Of a stretch of DNA of 64,000 nucleotides, positions 54,901 to 64,000 are shown piece by piece. The notes under the pieces are model-generated. The model saw only the letters and a list, made by a program, of their open reading frames with translations. It was not told the origin of the DNA and ran no database searches. Each line of letters begins with the position of its first letter. Positions within the stretch are counted from its first letter, which is position 1. Made by a program: the position numbers and the translations under genes. Origin of the DNA: Ceratothoa steindachneri (Eukaryota > Arthropoda > Malacostraca > Isopoda > Cymothoidae); the NCBI GenBank assembly GCA_963969495.1, contig OZ018323.1, positions 81,787,332 to 81,851,331 on the forward strand, written 5' to 3'.

Positions 54901-57900
54901 GTCTTAAAGCAGTGTGATTGGTACAAAGATCATTAGGTCAATTTCTCATTAAAGGATTGCACATCAAACTCTCTATCTTGAGACTACGTGGAACAAAGGA
55001 GAAATGCCGACCAATAATCTGGTCTAACCTTGAGATTAGCTGATGTATTTGTCTGAAAAAGATGACCGGAGCTTTAAATTCTATAGAAAATGTTTTTAAA
55101 GATAGCTATTATGATAGAAGTGAACATTTAAGAAAATATATAGCGTAATAAGACAAAATTCTTGGTGTTCTAGAGACCGACAGGGTCCACATTTTTCCTG
55201 TACCTTTAAATTTTGTTCAATAAAGGAATGTTCTTTTATAGGGGCCCCAATATCAGCTGCGGAGAATTTTAGTCATCTACATCAGCAAGATATGGAAGTC
55301 AATCCTAGACTGAAACGCAGTCTTATTGGGAAGGGAGGGGCTGGGGGGTAATTACTAGTGGGTAAGGTTATGGTAGGGTGCCTTTTTGGGGGACTATTCA
55401 AGTTAGAAAAGAAAACTCTTATTGCTTTCTCTGGATGAATGAAGTCGGGAGAGGAATCACTAAGCAACAAAGTGAGGATTAAAAGTAGGAAAATAAAGAG
55501 AAATATACATACATGAAATACAACATGTAATTGGATCGAAATATATAATATAATCATGTAAATGAAAGTAGGCTATAATATTTGTGAGGAGAAGTGAAGA
55601 TGAATGTTCAAAGATGGGGAGGTTTATACTTAGTGCAGCCTATAGAGGAGAGTACAGATTAAATGGGTGCAGGGGATGAAGAGGAGAAGCATTGTTTGCG
55701 AAATATGCGCAGGAGATTTTTGAAAGATGACATTTTTAGTACGAACATCCATCATATAAATTTACGTTTAAGATCTTGACTCACGCGACTTTATAGGTTA
55801 AAATTTACCTAAGATAACTTCCCTCTGTCAAATTTGATATCATTTGTGTTTTTAAGACTTTTACTGAGGTTTTTTGCATATTGAGATTTTTAGGTGTTTG
55901 TATTTTACATGTTAATTAGTTTAGGTTAGCAAATAATGATTCAATACATATTGTAGCCGAATCTGACCTAGTATAACCTATTTGAAAATAACTAAATCTA
56001 TAATACTAACACGAAAAACATCACTATTGGCTGCGATCCTAATAAAAGGAAACTGATCCCAAATTTTAAATATTTAAGACATTTTCGTGTTTTTCTATCT
56101 ACCTCTTTATTCAAGAAGCTTATAACGATTTTCGCTATTATTTTTTTACTATAAATAATGAAATATTGCACTATAAACCTAGTGCATCTAATCGATCAAG
56201 AATAGTGCAGTGGAAAAAGAGTGAGATTAAAAAGAGCATAATTTAATATAACAGACTGTAGCGAGAGAAGGGGGAAAGATGGTTGTGGCGGGTCACCAGT
56301 TCCTCTTTACAACCAATATTTCTTCTCTGCTTTTGAAGCCAAGTTCGGGATTCGAGTTCGATTAAGGGTGTTCATTAAATAAGTTCGTACTTAGATTTAT
56401 AAACACTTTATCAAAATAACTAATTTGAACTTGACGTTTATCAGGATGAATGACTGCAGACGAATGGTAGCGACTTGTGCTTCTTGAAGTGATGTGACTG
56501 ACTGTGGCAGTATGTTCTATAATGTTGGATTATTTATGTTAGATGAATTAGGCGTGACCATTTTTTATCGCCAATTAGGTTTATAGGGGGGAAGCTTTGT
56601 CTGAAGTAAATGTTCGTTGATGTGTGTTGGAGAGAGAGAGAGAGAAGGGGAGAGAAAAAGAGAGAGAAGGAGAGAGAGAAAGAGAGAGAGAGCACAAATT
56701 CTTAATCAAAGGAATTTATGTAAGTAGAGATAAATGCTGAACAAGGATTGATAATACAATCGGAAGAAAGTTTGGGAAAAATGTATATGAGGTTCATGTT
56801 TAATTGTTTGGTGCTAAAATAACAAGGTAGCAGTATAATGTAAACCAGACTTATTTGAAAGAGAGATATTTAATCAAATGGGAATTAGGCAATTCAATGG
56901 TCGGTAGAAATATTTGGGCCTGGGAAAAGACCGTGTATGAGAGGGTGATTTTGTTTGTGTAAATGAATTGCTACATATATGAAGCCGGCAATATTGTCGA
57001 TAATCAAATCCGATACCTTTATTACCATTGCAATGTTGATTATAAACTAAAAACTGACAGAGGAAAGTACGAAAAAGAACTGGCGTCATGGATTTAAAAT
57101 AAGCCAAAGCCTTTTTACAGATATGTATGTAAATATTTCGTAAGCTAATTGTTTCTATTGTTAGTGAATATCCTTTTCGTCTAATCAAGCAGTAGAGAAC
57201 TTTCCTGAAAATTTCATTCGGTTTTGATGGAATATATGATTTGCTACTATCAAAGTCCACTTCCCTATTATAGCGAACTTTGCCATTGAGGTGATCTTGT
57301 AATGGCGCAAATAAACCTCATCGTGCAAGGTTCGGTTAATTGGCAAGATTAGGAAGAACATTGAAAGACATTTTTGTCCAGGAGCTTCATTTAAAAAGTT
57401 GCACGTGTTCAACATAGATTAGTAAGATTAGGTCGTTTAGAGATGTAATCATAGTCACATGTTGTAAATATTGCCCTGCCAGTTTATGTGTCATCTAAAT
57501 AAGATTTTATAGCTTTAAAAAATCATTTGCATTACCCTAGTACAAACGTCCTAAGTAAAAAATTGTCTCGGCAATTAGAACAACTAACATTCGGTAAGGG
57601 TCTTTACTACAGTTATCTTCAAATACCTGCTAGAAATCCTTGAATAATTTAAATAACTCGAAAGATATTTTGGTATGTCTTCTAAAAATGCCATTAATTT
57701 GTTGCCAACTTAATATATTAGGGACAAAAAAATTGTAAGGTGCAGGATTCTAATAAAATCCTTCTTATCCCCTTGAAGAATTAGATACTGAACTTTTAAC
57801 CTTTTTTGTACAGTCTTAATGAGATAATAGTTGCAAAGGAGTTCAAAGAGACACTTTCCCTTACTTCGGCATTTGGCCAAATCTTAGAGTTCATTGTTAG

Positions 57901-58182
57901 CTATAGGAATGTGCTTCATCTGGAAGTAAATAACTCTGTGACGCCCATGCTTAACAGTGTTGCTGTTCATTTTAACGAAATAAACAGCTTTCGACACAAA
58001 TCCACCTTTTTTTTAATTTATAAAGCTAAAAGTGCATGCAATAAGAGGTAGCTTTCTAAAAAATAAAGAATTGTTGTAAAACCCTAGGAAGAGAGTGGTT
58101 GTCAATGGAAATAGACCATTATGAGCATTGCTCACTAACAGTATTTCACTTTGATTTTTCTTAAACCTTGCTTCTTTAATAT

Positions 58183-58188
<6 letters not shown>
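51962..58188. other. Unassigned ~6.2 kb
   Basis: No gene can be supported. Frames at 52145-52436 (plus), 53222-53503 (minus), 55282-55557 (minus), 56874-57260 (minus) and 57806-58051 (plus) lack recognisable domains, and most are AT-biased. A weak LINE-tail-like reading (VCWNKLPDCIRTFEFFLKNF, about 54030-54095) resembles the end of LINE ORF2 ('WN.LP......F...L'), but is too short to call. A (GA)n tract lies at 56630-56690. Confidence 0.4.
56630..56690. repeat. (GA)n microsatellite
   Basis: GAGAGAGAGA runs interrupted by GGGGAGAGAAAA. Confidence 0.9.

Positions 58189-58254
<66 letters not shown>
58189..58254. repeat. (AT)n microsatellite
   Basis: A pure TA run of about 66 bp. Confidence 0.97.
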
Positions 58255-58255
<1 letters not shown>

Positions 58256-58929
58256 GACCCGTGTTCGCTTATTTGCATAAACATCTCTAAACATCGGAGC
58301 CAGGAGCACTAAAAGCAATTGCCACCGTAGTACTTTATTTGTTGGAGGGTGTGATTTTCCCCCATTGCTGCCGTCATCATTGGCCAACGCAGAGTTGCCA
58401 ATGTGACGAACTCTTTGTCGTCGAGAAAGTGGAAATCAAACAGAAAATAACGAAAAAAGAGTACCGTGTCTGCGAGAATGGCACTAAGTGGCACCCTAGT
58501 GGAGCGTCTCCCAAATAATCCCCTTACAAATGAAGGCTAGATAGAGCCCATGGGTGAGTATAATTCAGGTGAGATTAGAGCCAAGGGGCTTAAAGAAAAT
58601 GAAGGGAAGCGACTAGGACTGGTTGAGGTAGGATTGAACGTGACCAAACCTGAGGGGAAAGAAGGCGTTTAAGCGAGGGGTAATTTTGAGGTGAGAGGAT
58701 TATGGATCTAGAAACGAGGGTAATTCTAACGGTTGACGAGTAAATGTGTGAAAGGAAATGTCTTGCGAGTGTGTAAGATGAATGAAAGGTAATGTTATGC
58801 CCAGAATAAGGGAAAAAAGGAGAGTAAATGAAGGGCACTAGTTGAGAGACTGAATGAGGTGATGGGATGAGGGCAATTGTGGGCATTGCGTGAGTGCACT
58901 TGGGGTGAGGTTAGTGCGAGAGCCCTGTA
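58255..58929. other. Unassigned stretch
   Basis: It becomes increasingly purine-rich on the plus strand towards the minisatellite. No gene was recognised. Confidence 0.35.
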
Positions 58930-59530
58930 GGTGATTGAAAATTACCTGAGATGACGAGGACTCGGGGTGATGGGAATTAAGAGTGATAAGGGAGGAAGGA
59001 GATAGGAGCCCTCGCAGTGAGGGGAATTAAGAGATATAAGGGAGGAAAGGGGTGGAGCCCCTCGGGGTGAGGGGAATTATTAGAGATAAGGGAAGAAGGA
59101 TATATCACCCCTCGGGGTGAGGTGAATTAAGAGAAATGCGGAAGGAACGAGATGGAGCCGATCGAACTGGGGGAATTAAGAGAGATAAGGCAAAAGGAGA
59201 TGGGGCCCCTCGGGGTAGGGGATAATTAAGAGAGATAAGGCAGGAAGGAGATGGAGGCCCTCGGGTAAGGGGAATTAAGAGAGACAAAGGAGGAAGGAGA
59301 TGAAGCCCCTCAGGTGAAGGGAAATAAGAGAAAAAGGGAAAGAAGAAAATTGGGGCTCTCGAGTTGATGGGAATTAAGAGAGATAAGGGTGGAAGCAGAC
59401 GGAACCCCTCGGGTTGAGGGGAATTAAGAGAGATGTAGAAAGAAGGAGATGGGTCTCTCAGGGTGAGGGAGATTAAGAGAGAAAGGGGAGGAAGAAGATG
59501 GGAGCCCTCGGCGTGAGGAAAATTAAGAGG
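58930..59530. repeat. Purine-rich minisatellite, ~50 bp unit, ~12 copies
   Basis: The unit is GGAATTAAGAGAGATAAGGG, then AGGAAGGAGATGGAGCCCCT, then CGGGGTGAGG. The GAATTAA anchor lies at 58974, 59024, 59074, 59124 and 59173 and onward, so steps are 49-50 bp in the first copies and less even later. Minus-strand frames rich in PSP/LSLLIPL are by-products. Confidence 0.92.
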
Positions 59531-59934
59531 GTGTTGGTGCTTTGATGATGATGATTATGGCAGGAAATGACTGGCACTTGGAGGGGGTATTGAGCGTAAT
59601 GCGGCACCTGGAGACCCTTGGGAGTGATGAGCACTATGAATGAGGGAAAATGGGAGATGGATAAAGAAAAATGAAAGGAAATGATGGGCAATGGGTACGT
59701 AAGGGGAATTAGTCTCAAAACTAGACGGAAGGAAGGGGAACAAAGTTGCATTTGGCTGTTTATATTTTTAGTGATTTCGAAAAGTAAGTTCATAGAGTGG
59801 TGAGATTAAGAGGTGTAAAAAAATATGTAAGGTACAAAGAAGAAAATAGAGTTGCCTTCTTTGGTCACTAGGGCCTTGAGGAAGATACGCCTTACAGTCT
59901 GCCATGAATACTATAATGAGGCCACTTATTTACA

Positions 59935-60030
59935 AAAAATAGTGCATATTTCCACCACGGGATTCATACTCTGACGTGTCACTTATTTATCGTCGTAGCT
60001 ACTCAAAGGAGGCGTGGCTGGTTAAAGCAT
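59935..60030. repeat. Possible tRNA-like/SINE fragment
   Basis: On the minus strand, GTAGCTACGACGATAAATAA then GTGACACGTCAGAGTATGAA with TCCCGTGG has an A-box-like start and a B-box-like AGTATGAATCCC. On the plus strand the next 25 bp, GGCGTGGCTGGTTAAAGCAT, is itself A-box-like. Both halves are incomplete. SINE origin is a guess. Confidence 0.3.
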
Positions 60031-60453
60031 TAGGACCCAAGTGTTACCAAAAAAAGGGTCAGCGACAGTAGACGGATTAAAAATAAAACTAGTGTCACCT
60101 TGAGAGAGACAAAAGGCAGAGGTTTCATGGTGTGGCTCTCACCCTCCGTCCTTGAATGGGAAAGAGGGTAAAATGTCTCTTTTCATCTCCTTAATTGCAA
60201 AAGAAATCGGGGCCATTTTTATTCCAATCACACCCCACCTTGATATTTCTCTTGAACGGACGGCGACGCCCTTCACAACTCGTCATTCATTTGGGCGAAA
60301 GGATTGAAGGTTCCGGTCGTCACCTGCGCAGAAAATGAAAACCCAGACCTTTATCCACCCACACGAGATAGCACACATACAAGTACACTTATAATCTAAT
60401 TCTACCTCTTTCTCTTCACGTGGAAAAACTAATCCAATCGTATTTCGATAGCC

Positions 60454-61859
<1,406 letters not shown>

Positions 61860-62115
61860 GGCCAGGGGAAATGTTAAAGTTATTAAATTGGCTTATACAT
61901 GAACATTCAACAAGGTTTCTTTTAATTGAGTCATTTTAGTGAAAAATAAATTTTGTTGAATTCCAATTAATTAAGTGGTTATTTTCGTACATATGCACAA
62001 AAACCGCACTATTATTTACAGCGCTCCTAACATTGTATTTATGCTGATTAATACGGACAGATAATTGCTTTCCTGTCTGTCCAAAATATTTACTTGGACA
62101 AACAGAACATTCGAC
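61860..62115 (-). pseudogene. Penelope-like element GIY-YIG endonuclease remnant
   Basis: The minus strand reads CSVCPSKYFGQTGKQLSVRI then NQHKYNVRSA, AVFVHMYENNHLINWNSTKF, then a stop and NDSIKRNLVE. This follows the PLE endonuclease pattern 'C..VYIGQTGR.L..R...H......N..N.A...H....H.I.W......E....KR...E'. The preceding RT domain is absent and one in-frame TAA interrupts the domain. The element is cut at about 62,160, where an IS630/Tc1-like transposase relic begins. Confidence 0.75.
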
Positions 62116-62164
62116 TGATTAGACTATTCGGTTAAATGTTCTGTCTTGTGTACATATGTGCATA

Positions 62165-62830
62165 TTATCTAAGGTAACAACAACTTCTCCAGGCACTTGA
62201 AGTTGCCCTCCATAATGAGTGGGAGGACCTCCGGGAACATAAACGTGGGGATAATAGGGTCCTTACGAGTGTCAGTTAAAACAGCAGGATGTTACATCGG
62301 TACATCTTTGGGGGACATAGAAAGCCACCAGTGGTTTTGCGAGTAAACCATATGGTCCTGGCAGAAATTCTTCCGTCCGAACAGAACCAAATCATGCCAG
62401 GCTTGAGAGAGTGCTTTAGTTTGTTCACAAGTTTCGCAGCAAGTTCCTTCCGCTTGTCCTTCTTCTTCTGCGACAGAGGCTGGCCCTTTTTCATCTAAAG
62501 TGAGTAGTAGCGGATATCCTCATGCACTAACTTCCTGTAGAGAGTCAATCACTTCCTTGTCCTTAGCTATAGACCTCATTGACTTGAGATCGTTGTCAAT
62601 GATAGCATGGATTTCCGCGACAAATTCGGTGGTTCTTTTCGTATCAGAACGATCTGCTTGAGGTTTCCGAGCCCCCATATCTCTTAATCACAACCGTGCT
62701 CATCTACCTCTTTTCCTTTCGTCTGCATCGTGCGCTGATTGACACCCAAGCATTCGGAGATCTCATTGAAACTCCCGCCGTGAATACCAAGCAGCATATT
62801 CTAACTTTTCCAAATTCTTGGAAATGGAGG
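62165..62830 (-). pseudogene. IS630/Tc1-like transposase relic, copy 2 (C-terminally truncated)
   Basis: On the minus strand the order is ISECLG with a conserved helix-turn-helix context (62765-62740), TEFVAEIHAIIDNDLKSM (near 62640-62580), KKGQPLSQKKKDKRKELAAK and LVNKLKHSLKPGMIWFCSD (62494-62376; first catalytic Asp kept, codon complement at 62375-62377). After a frameshift come KNFCQDHMVYSQNHWWLSMS and MFPEVLPLIMEG, ending with CLEKLLLP near 62165. The part carrying the second and third catalytic residues is missing. It is the same family as the relic at 10.8-13.1 kb and shows the uninterrupted sequence at that copy's LTR insertion point. Confidence 0.78.
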
Positions 62831-64000
62831 AATGAATTGAGCCATGTTATTGTTTTATTCATAGATTATACACAACTGAATTTACTATGAGAGAAAGAAT
62901 AAAGAACCGAAGCCAGAAAACACGCATGTGCAGAATTTATAGTTTCCACAGCGACAAATTACACATAGATACCCTGCACACCCATACACACACATATATT
63001 CTGGTCATGCATAATTAGATACTTGCATATTCTAATATACTTTTATTATAACCTATCTTTTATAATTTAAAAGAAATGAATCAGTAGAATACATATGATG
63101 TGATTTACTCATATAATTCAACAAAGTTTAATAATGAGTGGCATGAGTATTTGGGGGCCAATGTGATTAATTGGAATTTATTTATAATTCTTGGTAATTA
63201 TACATAATTACCAAAAAATGTTTGGCAACTCTGATAAATTTAAGAAAATATAAAAATTTTCTGCAAATTAATCCTATTTCAAAATAATAAACTAGCTAAA
63301 TTAATCAAATTTACTGGCACTTTTGCAATTAACAAACTTCATAACCTGACCTCCCTAAATTCGATTACTGCATAACCTGGAGCATAGAGTGAGATTGTAT
63401 CCCCCTCTAAAGAGAGGACCCTACTGTAAGTAAGTATTTGTTTGAGAGGTGAGATTAAAATTCCTGCACTTAGGACCATTGTAACATACCTGGTAGGTCT
63501 CCATACATATAACTTACGATACCTTGAATGCTTAGTATAGGGAAAATTTTTAGCTAGATAAGCTTATTAATTATAATTAACAAGATTATTTTGCTTTTTT
63601 TTTATCCTCCAGTAAATACTACTGGTAGCGCAAGTATAGATAGGTATCGATGATTTTCGACACTTATTTGGTAATAAATGCGTTAGTTTCTTCAGTGTAC
63701 CCGCCGTTATTAATTCGAACCACATATTTTCAATGTGGTGAATATGATGTCATTTGAAAACATTAATTTGTGAATTTTCAAACTATTTATGTTATAAAGG
63801 CGCATATTTTGGGTATCTAGGTAAAATTGAAAGTAAATGCCTATATATTTTACGATTCATTCCAGAACTGGCAAAAAAGAAATTCTTTCATTGTTCTATT
63901 GATTTAACTGTGTTCTATCTTCAGTATTAGAGGAAGCCTATAAAAGTATGCTTTTTAAACGTGCTTTAGTGTTAGTATCATGTTTTTAGGAATAACTGGT
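62831..64000. other. Unassigned AT-rich stretch to window end
   Basis: No gene, repeat array or transposon end was recognised. Confidence 0.4.

Noticed and set aside
56874..57415. Minus-strand frames of 128 and 76 codons as a gene
   Set aside because: They overlap in different frames, have no recognisable domain and have AT-biased composition.
58589..59793. Pro/Ser/Leu-rich minus-strand frames
   Set aside because: They follow the 50-bp purine minisatellite and its degenerate flanks.

Overview
This is a eukaryotic, almost certainly invertebrate, repeat-dominated intergenic window. No intact protein-coding gene can be defended in its 64 kb. The arguments for an animal genome are: AT-rich DNA with many long (AT)n and (GA)n tracts; satellites and minisatellites; and decayed copies of several animal transposon classes, namely mariner (DD34D), an IS630/Tc1-like family, a hAT-like element, Penelope-like elements, jockey/I-like and CR1/L2-like LINEs, and a Gypsy LTR element. 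The mixture fits an arthropod, and a crustacean is my guess, but nothing here fixes the species.

Layout. 0.2-5.1 kb: a Penelope-like RT remnant, a ~128-bp tandem array ending in a (CCGA)n tract, (AT)n tracts, a LINE remnant and a ~73-bp minisatellite. 5.5-7.4 kb: a 77-bp satellite with a 9-monomer (693-bp) higher-order period. 8.4-9.7 kb: a ~37-bp AT-rich repeat and a second copy of the ~128-bp array. 10.8-13.1 kb: a dead IS630/Tc1-like transposase split by a nested 1,197-bp solo LTR with a perfect 5-bp target duplication. 15.3-16.6 kb: a solo LTR of the Gypsy family that is also found at 47-51.6 kb. 17.3-22.3 kb: an AT-rich repeat, then a 3.7-kb satellite of ~104-bp units, each made of two related ~52-bp halves. 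25.7-26.4 kb: an (AT)n tract inside an inverted repeat, then a purine-rich tract. 27.2-29.1 kb: a hAT-like element with clear TIRs but a 5-bp flanking duplication. 32.5-35.1 kb: a LINE RT remnant and a mariner. 36.2-43.9 kb: a LINE with a YADD motif and a full-length mariner, a pseudogene of a recurrent animal family of unknown function, then an internally deleted mariner of the same family in opposite orientation. 47.0-51.6 kb: a Gypsy-type LTR element with two ~1.2-kb LTRs, lacking most of pol. 51.7-52.0 kb: a palindromic MITE. 58.9-59.5 kb: a ~50-bp purine-rich minisatellite. 61.9-62.8 kb: a Penelope GIY-YIG remnant next to a second IS630/Tc1-like transposase relic.

All transposase or polymerase reading frames carry stops or frameshifts, and several have lost catalytic aspartates, so nothing here looks autonomous. 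The informative content is the history: nested insertions, deletions polarised by comparing three LTRs, and two satellites with visible multi-level structure. Long stretches, notably 22.3-25.7, 29.1-32.5, 45.1-47.0, 52.0-58.2 and 62.9-64.0 kb, hold nothing I can recognise. I found no operon-like or otherwise clearly new biological system. The best candidates for something undescribed are the satellite structures, the hAT-like element's odd target duplication, and the family of unknown function at 41.2-42.5 kb.
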